From assembly GCA_009667805.1 (NCBI GenBank), contig CM019066.1, positions 2,480,001 through 2,544,000 of the forward strand: a DNA stretch of 64,000 nt, given 5' to 3'. Position 1 is the stretch's first letter, and each line of letters opens with the position of its first letter. The notes beneath the pieces are model-generated. The model did no database searches, was not told the origin of the DNA, and was given only the letters and a program-made list of their open reading frames with translations. The DNA is from Leptobrachium leishanense. Lineage: Eukaryota; Chordata; Amphibia; Anura; Megophryidae. Positions 1 through 9,342 of this stretch are shown here, piece after piece. Position numbers and translations under genes: made by a program.

Positions 1-1065
1 ATAAATATTTTCAACAGGAGCGTGTATACCTGTTATTCAGTGATGACCATCTAAAAGCTGAAGGTACATGTTGAATTGCGTCCATTCCGGTAAATCATCA
101 TATGTCATGTGACCTGTTGAAGTCTTTATGGTTTGCAGTCTACATGTAAAGTAGACCATATCAGATCATGAAAAACTGCAGTGTAGGAGCCTGCCAGAGT
201 TTACACCCTAACATCCCTTTGGATTCTATAACGGCGTTCTCCTTTTATAGAGACTGTTTTGATCTTCCTTCCGGTGCGTCCTTTCAAGACATACACACAA
301 TGTCTCTACTGGAACTATCTAGCTCGAGGCTCAAGGCCCTCTATTGGTTCTTGCTTGATATCTTTGGTTCTGACTATCTTTACATCACTTGCTCCTCACT
401 TTGTGGCTTTGGCCATAGAATAAAGTCTATGGGTCAGTCGACAACTCTGATCATTGTATTGTGTGGGATGTATTCAAAGGACATCACCAGGGGGTAGATT
501 AGAAGCCTTTTAAGCTCCCCTGTTTTATCTCATTCAGCTGTCAGCTCTTATCTCAGCCTGGAGAACAATAACCTCCTGCAGCCTTATCTAAACATTCCCT
601 CCTCTTCCTCATTAACTGTTAAACACTGTATAGAATAAAGCACAGCCACAAAGTAAACGTTTAGCACAGGTTTTGGTAAATGTTGCATCATGGGAAAAAT
701 CCACAGAATTGAAACGAGATAAAAACCAAATTTTATTTTTCCTTTTTACATGCAATCACTTCAAACAAAGAAGAGAAAAAAAAGCAGCAGCATGTGTTTC
801 ATAAGGTGGTTTTGTTTGTAATGCACAAGTAATCTAGTTACAGTTTATGTAAGTGATGGTGTCCCTTTAAACATGATGTGCACAAAACAGTCAAAATGAG
901 CTCAGCAGTGAAGGGGTTAAAATGTCTATACTTTTTTCCAGGTCTCTTCTGGACATCACTATCTTGGCCTTTTAGGAGAGTTTTGTTAAACATGGAGCTC
1001 TGTGTCCTTATGTCATAAACTGTTTATAAGAAATCATCTGTTGTGACTTGCGGAAAAAAGATTTA
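1..1065. other. intron or upstream sequence, no feature recognised
   Basis: This stretch lies upstream of the first recognisable kidins220 exon and is presumably intronic. Both strands show only short open frames without recognisable protein similarity, and I see no splice-flanked segment resembling the preceding KIDINS220 exon. The sequence is AT-rich with a few A or T runs. The next 570 bases are repeat-derived. Confidence 0.5.
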
Positions 1066-1492
1066 GGCTAGGGTCAGACTAGCGCAGTTTTAACGTGCGT
1101 TTAGACGCACAAAATCACGGCCGTACTAGCAGCAAATGACGTCCAATGCCGGGGAACATACGACGAACGGCCGCACGAAAGTTTGTCCGCGCAACGCAAG
1201 TGGCCAACGAACGCATTTTTTCGACAACGTCAAACCGCTACTACTGACGTACAGAGTGCGCTGCGGCCGCATAGCGGAGTGTTTGTGTGATTAGGAGACG
1301 TCAGACGCTGCTAATGTCCGGCTAACATAACGTCCAGACGCAAAAAGTGTTTTATTGACGATCCGTACAATATCACGGACGAACAGGCGCATCGTATGAC
1401 CGCTGTCGCGTATTCCAGGAAAAAATGCGTCCATTCGTTCGAACGCACTTTTTCACGGACAACGTGAAAAATGCGTTCGTCTGACCCTAGCC
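1066..1492. mobile_element. CpG-rich MITE, Harbinger-like (copy 1)
   Basis: The element has terminal inverted repeats GGCTAGGGTCAGAC and GTCTGACCCTAGCC, flanked on both sides by TTA (1063-1065 and 1493-1495). A 3-bp TTA duplication is the signature of PIF/Harbinger transposons, so this is read as a non-autonomous member. The interior is unusually CpG-rich and has no coding capacity. Related copies lie at 41019-41454, 48792-49222 and 62453-62870, and a shorter relative lies at 26324-26642. The superfamily assignment is inferred from ends and target duplication only. Confidence 0.65.
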
Positions 1493-1631
1493 TTAACCTG
1501 CTGCTAAGGAAATTGGTCTTAACCGACCAATCTATTCTCTGGCTAGAAAGTAACCGCTGTCTGATTCAGATTTGTCAGTATGTTACAAATAAAAGGTTGA
1601 GTTGGTTTTATATGACACCGGGAGATATCAG

Positions 1632-1808
1632 GGTTATTCAAAGAGCGGTGAAAAGCAAGAGAATGACTGGAAAATGGAAAATTCTAGGTCAAAATAGCCA
1701 ATTTGGAAAGTGAGATGAATGGGAGAATTTTCTGGTTTGGATATTTTGACCTATAATTTTCACTTCTCCAGCCATTCTCCTGCTTTTCACCTCTCTTTGA
1801 ACAACCCT
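1632..1808. mobile_element. palindromic MITE (copy 1)
   Basis: The segment starting GGTTATTCAAAGAGCGGTGA is repeated in inverted orientation ending at about 1808, with arms of roughly 65 bp around a short centre. It could fold into a long hairpin. A related palindrome lies at 38378-38562 in the intron before the last coding exon. There is no coding content. The superfamily is not determined. Confidence 0.6.
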
Positions 1809-2202
1809 GAGAGTCTTACAGTGTAACAAGCAGGCTATAGCGTAATAAAGCTCTAGGTCCGGGTAATTTGATTTGTAATGAGCAGATTCACAGCTCGCTC
1901 TGGTTTCAGTCTGCAAGATGAATCCTAGGGGCTTCTTCAGAAAGCGCCTCGGTTTCTTGGTGTTCCAAACACCGGCGAAAATTGCTGCTGTTGCAATGGC
2001 AACGAATGCTGGCGCTTCACAAAAATAAATATTTATAAAGTATTTTACCAGGAAGGATACTTTGAGATTTCTCTCATTTTCAAGTATGTCCTGAGTTCAA
2101 GAACATTGAATTGTTACTTTGTATTTCTGTAACAACTGTCTGTAATACAATGCAAAATATTAAAAAAACAACACAAATATACAGATTAACACAGAAAATA
2201 AA

Positions 2203-3140
2203 TATAGTCACTATGTTCCATGTTTACAGGTGCATTCTGTATATAGTCACTATGTTCCATGTTTACAGGTGCATTCTGTATATAGTCACTATGTTCCATG
2301 TTTACAGGTGCATTCTGTATATAGTCACTATGTTCCATGTTTACAGGTGCATTCTGTATATAGTCACTATGTTCCATGTTTACTGGTGCATTCTGTATAT
2401 AGTCACTATGTTCCATGTTTACTGGTGCATTCTGTATATAGTCACTATGTTCCATGTTTACTGGTGCATTCTGTATATAGTCACTATGTTCCATGTTTAC
2501 TGGTGCATTCTGTATATAGTCACTATGTTCCATGTTTACAGGTGCATTCTGTATAGAGCCACTATGTTCCATGTTTACTGGTGCATTCTGTATATAGTCA
2601 CTATGTTCCATGTTTACAGGTGCATTCTGTATAGAGCCACTATGTTCCATGTTTACAGGTGCATTCTGTATATAGTCACTATGTTCCATGTTTACAGGTG
2701 CATTCTGTATATAGTCACGATGTTCCATGTTTACAGGTGCATTCTGTATATAGTCACTATGTTACATGTTTACAGGTGCATTCTGTATATAGTCACTGTT
2801 ACATGTTTACAGGTGCATTCTGTATATAGTCACTGTGTTACATGTTTACAGGTGCATTCTGTATATAGTCACTATGTTACATGTTTACAGGTGCATTCTG
2901 TATATAGTCACCATGTTACATGTTTACAGGTGCATTCTGTATATAGTCACTGTGTTACATGTTTACAGGTGCATTCTGTATATAGTCACTATGTTCCATG
3001 TTTACAGGTGCATTCTGTATATAGTCACCATGTTACATGTTTACAGGTGCATTCTGTATATAGTCACTATGTTACATTTTTACAGGTGCATTCTGTATAT
3101 AGTCACTATGTTACATGTTTACAGGTGCATTCTGTATTGA
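2203..3140. repeat. 39-bp minisatellite, about 24 units
   Basis: The unit begins TATAGTCACTATGTTCCATG and is repeated head to tail about 24 times, with small variants (ACAGG/ACTGG, TTCC/TTAC, one short unit near 2795). Since 39 is a multiple of 3, several frames on both strands stay open and give repetitive artefact proteins. The array lies inside the LINE 3' UTR at 2022-3400. The same unit is repeated about 9 times at 59237-59577 in the opposite orientation. Confidence 0.95.
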
Positions 3141-3141
3141 G

Positions 3142-3399
3142 TTATGTTAATAGGGAGTTCTTGAGTGACTTTAGACTGGGGGAAGATTTGATGGCGTCTG
3201 GGAGGTTATTCCATAACTGCGGTGCTCTGTAGGAAAATGAGGATCGAGCCACTTTCTTTTTGTATTGTGGTATTGCAAGTAAGGTGCAGGTCCTGGATCG
3301 GAGATTATAGGATGAGGGAGCTGCTGGGGGAAGCAGTCTATTCAGGTAGGGTGGCAGCTTCCCAGAAAAGCTCTTCAACACCAGGTTGGATTCCGGCAT
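3142..3399 (-). pseudogene. LINE polyprotein C-terminus (fragment)
   Basis: An 85-residue open frame corresponds to the extreme C-terminus of the reverse transcriptase protein of the LINE whose longer copy lies at 57134-59230. Both share the SFSGKLPPYLNRLLPP segment, YNLRSR, and the LWN core that ends many L2-like and CR1-like polyproteins. The reverse transcriptase catalytic region is absent because of 5' truncation. It is a transposon relic and not a host gene. Confidence 0.7.
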
Positions 3400-3400
3400 T

Positions 3401-3994
3401 TCACAGTGAAGCTTCTCCAGCAGCTACTTTGTTTTTTTTTCTTTTGGAAAGTGCTAATGTTTGTCGCCGTCGTTTTCAAAATTGTCATACATCGATTAAT
3501 TATGACCTCATACTTAAAATTGCATTAATCATAAACACATTTCTTAAAAACTTGTGTGAATTGCATCATGTCATGCTGCTGCTGCACGCTCCACCTGCTC
3601 GTTGACAGCACAATGGAACTTGTTGGCGCTTTATAAAGGCTTGTAACTGTAACTTGGTTGCAATGGATGTGAGGGCAAGTGTGGCATGTGTAAAATGACC
3701 AACATGCAGTGTCCATCTGCTTTCAAGATTGCATTAAAAAGCAATCTTTCACAAGCGCTTTCTAATTTCTCCTTTTGTTGTCGATAGACTTTACTTTTAT
3801 ATATTAATATTTTATGCAGCAGCTTTCCTCCAATAGACTTTAACAGTCTCGTTATGCATCGAACTCAGAAGCCCCCCAAACCCATAATCTTCATTGAACT
3901 CTGCTGAATCAGCAGCCCCCCCCCCACATGCTATTGGCCCATAGTTTTTGCATTGAACTCTGCAGCACTCCATGAACTCACCATAAATAGGTTT
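3401..3994. other. intron, mostly unrecognised
   Basis: No gene was recognised. At 3605-3655 a short segment with TTGGCGCTTTATAAA resembles the 3' tail of L2-type LINEs. A C-rich run lies at about 3917-3926. The rest is unassigned intronic sequence. Confidence 0.4.
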
Positions 3995-3997
3995 GAG

Positions 3998-4195
3998 TAT
4001 GGATGGAGTAGAGGTAACATCACTGCTCTATGACTGTGGAGACATGGGTTCGATCCCGGCAAGAGCACCGCTCCAGTAAGTGTCCTTGGGCAACGATACA
4101 TACTCGCCACCCAGGACATACTTGAAAACGAAAGAAATCTCAATGTATCCTTCCTGGTAAAATACTTTCTCAAAATAAATAAAAATAATTAAAAA
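3998..4195 (+). mobile_element. tRNA-derived SINE sharing its tail with the LINE
   Basis: A pol III B-box-like GGTTCGATCCC occurs at about 4048, with an A-box-like TGGAGTAGAGG about 40 bases upstream, as in tRNA-derived SINEs. GTGTCCTTGGGCAA in the middle resembles a core seen in several vertebrate SINEs. The last ~75 bases (from CCAGGACATACTTGAAAACG) match the unique tail of the LINE copies ending near 2050 and 59757. This implies that the SINE uses that LINE's machinery. The 5' boundary is approximate. Confidence 0.65.
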
Positions 4196-4298
4196 CAAAT
4201 ATGCCTCTGTGAAAAAACCTTCTCTGATAATGGTGGTGCTTACGTGTAGAATGTCATTTTTTTTTTTAAGAAAAACCTGCCTTTATTTTACTCCTCAG

Positions 4299-4477
4299 GA
4301 TTTCAAAAAATATCCCTACGACTAAAGACGTTGAACCGTTGCTAGAAATCGATGGCGACATTCGGAATTTTGAAGTCTTTTTATCGTCCAGGACTCCAGT
4401 GCTGGTTGCACGAGACGTCAAGACGTTTTTACCTTGTACTGTAAACTTGGACCCAAAACTGCGGGAGATCATCGCAG
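4299..4477 (+). CDS. kidins220: kidins220 coding exon (first in window)
   Basis: This exon encodes part of the cytosolic region of KIDINS220/ARMS, a four-pass membrane scaffold that links neurotrophin and ephrin receptors to MAP kinase signalling. The residues include [19 protein letters not shown] and [13 protein letters not shown], which I recognise as nearly identical to the mammalian protein. The acceptor is ACTCCTCAG at 4290-4298 and the donor is GTAATC at 4478. The exon starts with the last base of a split codon and ends with the first base of the next (G|AT, Asp), which the following exon completes. The preceding exon lies outside the window. A minisatellite begins about a dozen bases past the donor. 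Confidence 0.95.
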
Positions 4478-4483
4478 GTAATC

Positions 4484-6245
4484 TTGTCTTACAGGGACTT
4501 TATACCAGTCACCGTGGCCTCCTTTAATTTTACAGGGACTTTATACCAGTCACCGAGGCCTCCTTTAATTTTACAGGGACTTTATACCAGTCACCGTAGC
4601 CTTCTCTTAATTTTACAGGGACTTTATACCAGTCACCGTAGCCTCCTCTTAATTTTACAGGGACTTTATACCAGTCACTGTGGACTCCTCTTAATTTTAG
4701 AGGGACTTTATACCAGTCACCGTGGCCTTCTCTTAATTTTACAGGGACTTTATACCAGTCACCGTGGCCTCCTCTTAATTTTACAGGGACTTTATACCAG
4801 TCACCGTGGCCTCCTCTTAATTTTACAGGGACTTTATACCAGTCACCGAGGCCTCCTTTAATTTTACAGGGACTTTATACCAGTCACCGTAGCCTCCTCT
4901 TAATTTTACAGGGACTTTATACCAGTCACCGTGGCCTCCTCTTAATTTTACAGGGACTTTATACCAGTCACCGAGGCCTCCTTTAATTTTACAGGGACTT
5001 TATACCAGTCACCGTGGCCTCCTTTAATTTTAGAGGGACTTTATACCAGTCACCGTAGCCTCCTCTTAATTTTACAGGGACTTTATACCAGTCACCGAGG
5101 CCTCCTTTAATTTTACAGGGACTTTATACCAGTCACCGTAGCCTCCTCTTAATTTTACAGGGACTTTATACCAGTCACCGTGGCCTCCTTAATTTTACAG
5201 GGACTTTATACCAGTCACCGTGGCCTCCTCTTAATTTTACAGGGACTTTATACCATATTAAGCCTCCTCTTAATTTTACAGGGACTTTATACCAGTCACC
5301 GTGGCCTCCTTTCATTTTACAGGGACTTTATACCAGTCACCGTGGCCTCCTCTTAATTTTACAGGGACTTTATACCAGTCACCGAGGCCTCCTTTAATTT
5401 TACAGGGACTTTATACCAGTCACCATAGCCTCCTCTTAATTTTACAGGGACTTTATACCAGTCACCGTGGCCTCCTTTCATTTTACAGGGACTTTATACC
5501 AGTCACCGTGGCCTCCTCTTAATTTTACAGGGACTTTATACCATATTAAGCCTCCTCTTAATTTTACAGGGACTTTATACCAGTCACCGTGGCCTCCTTT
5601 CATTTTACAGGGACTTTATACCAGTCACCGTGGCCTCCTCTTAATTTTACAGGGACTTTATACCAGTCACCGAGGCCTCCTTTAATTTTACAGGGACTTT
5701 ATACCAGTCACCGTAGCCTCCTCTTAATTTTAGAGGGACTTTATACCAGTCACCGTGGCCTCCTTTAATTTTAGAGGGACTTTATACCAGTCACCGTAGC
5801 CTCCTCTTAATTTTACAGGGACTTTATACCAGTCACCGAGGCCTCCTTTAATTTTACAGGGACTTTATACCAGTCACCGTAGCCTCCTCTTAATTTTACA
5901 GGGACTTTATACCAGTCACCGTGGCCTCCTTTAATTTTACAGGGACTTTATACCAGTCACCGTGGCCTCCTTTAATTTTACAGGGACTTTATAACAGTCA
6001 CCGTGGCCTCCTTTAATTTTACAGGGACTTTATACCAGTCACCGTGGCCTCCTTTAATTTTACAGGGACTTTATACCAGTCACCGTGGCCTCCTTTAATT
6101 TTACAGGGACTTTATACCAGTCACCGTGGCCTCCTTTAATTTTACAGGGACTTTATATCAGTCACCGAGGCCTCCTCTTAATTTTACAGGGACTTTATAC
6201 CAGTCACCGTGGCCTCCTTTAATTTTACAGGGACTTTATACCAAC
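4484..6245. repeat. 41-42-bp intronic minisatellite, about 42 units
   Basis: The unit contains CAGGGACTTTATACCAGTCA, followed by CCGTGGCCTCCTCTTAATTTTA, and is repeated head to tail across about 1.75 kb. Two unit lengths alternate (CCTTTAAT against CCTCTTAAT). Higher-order repeats are visible: a block with the variant TACCATATTAAGCCTCC recurs at about 5250 and 5540. Every unit carries a pyrimidine tract followed by TTACAG|GG, which looks like a 3' splice site. The array starts immediately inside the intron after the 4299-4477 exon. Confidence 0.95.
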
Positions 6246-6690
6246 ATTGCGGCCTTCTCCTAACCCTTTCACTACCAAGATCAACTATACTCAATCTGCA
6301 AGGAACCTCCTGGTGCCTCGAAATATAGTATAGTCCATATTGTGTTGCACAAGGAATTTAATTTAGTGCAATTGAAATTCGTTTGCCTTTGAGTTGCAGG
6401 ACCTGTCCTTAAAGATTTCAGCACTGAAGGCATAATGTCTGAAGTGCTCACGCTTTTTTTTAAAACCCTTGGCTGCGGATGACGTGTGGGGGATGTCCTA
6501 ATGTTTACCTGTAATGTGTGTACACGTAAAGCTTGTTATAGAATCAGAGGAATGGGGGGGGGGGTAAAAAAAGGCTTGAAGGGGGAGAGAAAACATGGTC
6601 AAATACAGCAACGATAACCTTAAAATGTCCATTACACACCTTGTCATAATGCTGCTTAGAATTCTTATTTCAGGGTTTTTCTGTATCGAG
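6246..6690. other. intron, unrecognised
   Basis: No gene was recognised. CCTAACCCTTTCACTACCAA at about 6257 resembles the start of the repeat at 34966, which begins TTTAACCCTTTCACTACC, so a repeat edge is possible. G-rich and A-rich runs occur near 6555-6575. Confidence 0.35.
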
Positions 6691-6778
6691 GTTATAAAAA
6701 GTTACAGTTACAAATATTTATAAAGCGCCAAGAAATTCATTAGCGCTGTACAATGGAAGAGACCGAATAACAAATATA

Positions 6779-7806
6779 TAAAGAATATAGAAAACGCCCA
6801 TCTAGCGCATCTGAGCAAATAAATACAATGAGAACTTATTAGTGTTAATAATTGATAAAGTGCCACAGTGCTTGTTTCACTTTATCCAAACAGTGGTAGA
6901 AGAGCAACTAAGTGCAATAGTGCATAAGAATCCAATATAATGCGAACCAGGCAATAAATAACAAAGTGCAACAGTGCTTATAAAGTCCAATATGTAACGG
7001 AAAATCCTGTAGATAATCAATAAAGTGCAGCGGTGTTTGTTGCCACTTGAACCTTGGACACAATAGTGCAGGATGCAATAATACATAACAGTCCAATGCC
7101 AAATGGCGGAAAAATATAATAGTGGATATGCTCAAAAAAGGCAATCGTGCATGAGTGTTCAAATAAAAAAGAATGATACTCAAAATGATCTATTCGGTCC
7201 TCCTTAATGTGTTGATGATGAGCTTATGTTGTCCTTGACGTCTCTCAAAAACAAAAGGAAAACGCAAGGATAATAGTGCAGATCATCATAAAAAGTGGGC
7301 CAAGGATGTCATGCTAGGAGAGTATAGACCACTCACATTTGTAGGAACCTAAAGAATCCCGGCTCCAGGTAGAAATGCCTATGGCCATATAAAGAGTGGC
7401 GCTTCCCTTCTTTGGTTCCCAATGGTGACTAAATAAATCAGAAAGAGGCGCGAGACAGCGCTCCCATAGCATAATATTGCAAATACCAGGAATAAAATGT
7501 ATTTTTAAAAATACACTCCCCGATCCAGGAGCCCCATAGGTATAGGCTCAGTCAATACAGCGTTGGGCACTCCTAGGTAGGTGCCTAGGACCTCTTTAAC
7601 AGCGGTCTAGGGTCTGGATCGGTGGTCTTCTATGTAGTTGTGGTGTAGAATTAGGAGAGAGGGGCCAGTAATGGGTTAAAAATTCAGTAGGGATTTATTA
7701 AAACCATAAAACGGACATGCGGTCTACCGAGACGCGTTTCAGCTAACTAGAGCCTTCCTCAGTCGGTAATTCAGTGTCCAATAATGTCCATATGTGTACA
7801 ATGAAA
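6779..7806 (-). mobile_element. Penelope-derived (PLE) solo segment with hammerhead-like motif
   Basis: The segment is flanked by a 14-bp direct repeat GAATAACAAATATA (6765-6778 and 7807-7820), consistent with a target-site duplication. It carries the ACGCGTTTC motif that in amphibian repeats marks Penelope-like pseudo-LTRs with hammerhead ribozymes, and such a motif is present at 7725-7768. There is no coding sequence. The Penelope assignment rests on the ribozyme-like motif and on similarity of arrangement to 41.6 kb and 51.7 kb. Confidence 0.6.
7725..7768 (-). ncRNA. hammerhead ribozyme-like motif (best paired)
   Basis: On the minus strand the order is UACCGA, CUGAGGA, an extra A, GGCU-loop-AGCU, GAAAC, GCGUC, UCGGUA. 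Stem I (UACCGA/UCGGUA) pairs over 6 bp and the core CUGANGA...GAAA is intact. Stem II has 4 bp including one G-U pair. Stem III would be a minimal AC/GU hairpin followed by the preferred GUC cleavage triplet. The extra A before stem II departs from the textbook core. Hammerheads in Penelope-like pseudo-LTRs are established; activity of this copy is inferred. Confidence 0.6.
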
Positions 7807-8040
7807 GAATAACAAATATACATACATGTTACACACACGGAACAGAAAGAGGGAGGACCCTGCTCAAGAGTTTACAATCCAAGAGGAGAGGGGTGACCCA
7901 AAAGAACGCCATTACTGCCACTTAGAAAAGAGCTTTATCGAGGGAAATTTCTGTTAAAAAATGCTGTGGTACAGAAAGAAAATAATGAACAGAGCTAGGA
8001 AAGGGCTCCCACATAACCTGTGTGTGACTGCATGTTTCAG

Positions 8041-8264
8041 ATGTGCGGGCTGCCAGGGAACAAATGAATATTGGAGGTTTCGGTTATCCTACTTTACCCT
8101 TGCAAGAGGCACCACCACGTCCAACGTCCGTCTTCAGCCAGCCGTCGTCTGTGTGCTCCTCAAACTCCTTCAATGGACCATTCCCTGCTGGAGTGGTGTC
8201 TCCCCAACCACCAAGCAGTTACTACAGCGGTATGACAGGGCCACAGCATCCTTTCTACAACCGG
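8041..8264 (+). CDS. kidins220: kidins220 coding exon 2 of window
   Basis: The exon completes the Asp codon split at 4477 and encodes [20 protein letters not shown], then a Ser/Pro-rich stretch ending [17 protein letters not shown]. This is well conserved with vertebrate KIDINS220. The acceptor is GCATGTTTCAG at 8040 and the donor is GTAAGG at 8265. It ends on a whole codon (Arg). The exon lies in the cytosolic tail, between the NTPase-containing membrane region and the SAM-like domain. Confidence 0.95.
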
Positions 8265-8584
8265 GTAAGGTGGACTTGACAAATACTGTGGACTTCTGGG
8301 TTTCTCACCCCCCCTCCCAGTTATCCTTTGAGAATAGTTTTAAAATCTAGTTCTGATGACCCAAATCGTGTTGAATATGACCGACATAATGCCACTTGGA
8401 ATCAGCACTGCAGGCTCTGTAAAGGCTCAGGAAAGGTTCTGCTCCTAAAGTTTTATAGTTAGACTTTAAAGAGAAAGTCTGACCAGAAACTCTTTCAGCG
8501 CAGCCAATACATTTTAACCCCCTTTTTTCAAAACTCTAGCACTTTATATAGAGTCGGTATGATGTCTTTAATCAGGACAGCCCA

Positions 8585-9342
8585 TGCTTGTATGAAGCCT
8601 TCGAGCGGGCAGGCATACCACACTGAAATGAGAACTTTGAGCAGGCATACCACATTGATATGAGGGCTTTGAGCAGGGCATGTAGCAGTAATATGAGGGC
8701 TTTGATCAAGACATACCACATTGATATGAGGGATTTGAGCAGGGCATACCACATTGATATGAGGGCTTTGATCATGGCATACCACATTGATATGAGAGCT
8801 TTGATCAGGGCATACCACATTGATATAAGGGCTTTGATCAGGGCATACCACATTGATATGAGGGATTTGAGCAGGGCATGTCGCAGTAATATGAGGGCTT
8901 CGAGCAGGACATACCACATTGATATGAGGGCTTTGATCAAGGCATACCACATTGATATGAGGGATTTGAGCAGGGCATGTCGCAGTAATATGAGGGCTTC
9001 GAGCAGGACATACCACATTGATATGAGGGCTTTGATCAAGGCATACCACATTGATATGAGGGATTTGAGCAGGGCATGTCGCAGTAATATGAGGGCTTCG
9101 AGCAGGACATACCACATTGATATGAGGGCTTTGATCAAGGCATACCACATTGATATGAGGGATTTGAGCAGGGCATGTCGTGGTATTATGAGGGCTTTGA
9201 TCAGGGCATACCACATTGATATGAGGGATTTGAGCAGGGCATGTCGCAGTAATATGAGGGCTTCGAGCAGGACATACCACATTTGATATGAGAGCTTTGA
9301 TCAGGGCATACCACATTGATATGAGGGATTTGAGCAGGCATG
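8585..9342. repeat. 33-bp minisatellite, left block
   Basis: The unit reads ATGAGGGCTTTGATCAGGGC followed by ATACCACATTGAT, repeated about 23 times. A second unit type contains GTCGCAGTAATATGAGGGCTT. The two types alternate in a higher-order period, seen three times between 8870 and 9180. Because 33 is a multiple of 3, repeats of MRALIRAYHID and its antisense stay open and look like proteins. The array is cut at about 9343 by a CR1 LINE and resumes at 11655. Confidence 0.95.

Larger units (their letters stand above)
2022..3400 (-). mobile_element. LINE 3' end with amplified 39-bp 3' UTR repeat (copy 1)
   Basis: Read on the minus strand, this is the 3' end of a jockey-superfamily non-LTR retrotransposon. 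It has the last ~85 residues of the reverse transcriptase polyprotein (3399-3142, with YNLRSR and LWNNLPDAIK), then a 39-bp tandem array. The unique tail reads as an AATAAATA-rich end at about 2022-2050. The same order (protein end, 39-bp repeat, identical tail) is seen on the plus strand at 58990-59757, so the two are copies of one family. This copy is 5'-truncated near 3400. The clade within the L2/CR1/Rex1 group is uncertain. Confidence 0.75.
6690..7935 (-). mobile_element. L2-like LINE/SINE 3' fragment, split by insertion
   Basis: On the minus strand, 6690-6778 ends in a structure with AGCGCTAATG and TTGGCGCTTTATAAA, typical of L2-type 3' tails. The same element resumes after 7807 (ACCCTGCTCAAGAGTTTACAATCC). 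The interruption is a 1,028-bp insertion flanked by GAATAACAAATATA at both ends. No open frame remains. Confidence 0.5.

Noticed and set aside
2111..3232. Long open frames on both strands, up to 373 codons, with repeating HVYRCILYIVTM-type peptides
   Set aside because: They are products of a 39-bp tandem repeat whose unit length is a multiple of 3, so stops are avoided in several frames. No non-repetitive domain or start context supports a gene.
4010..4080. A functional tRNA gene around the GGTTCGATCCC box
   Set aside because: No cloverleaf with an anticodon stem could be drawn, and the sequence runs into a LINE-like tail, so it is a SINE head.
2203..6245. CRISPR-like regular repeats
   Set aside because: Units are directly contiguous with no unique spacers, and the locus is vertebrate.
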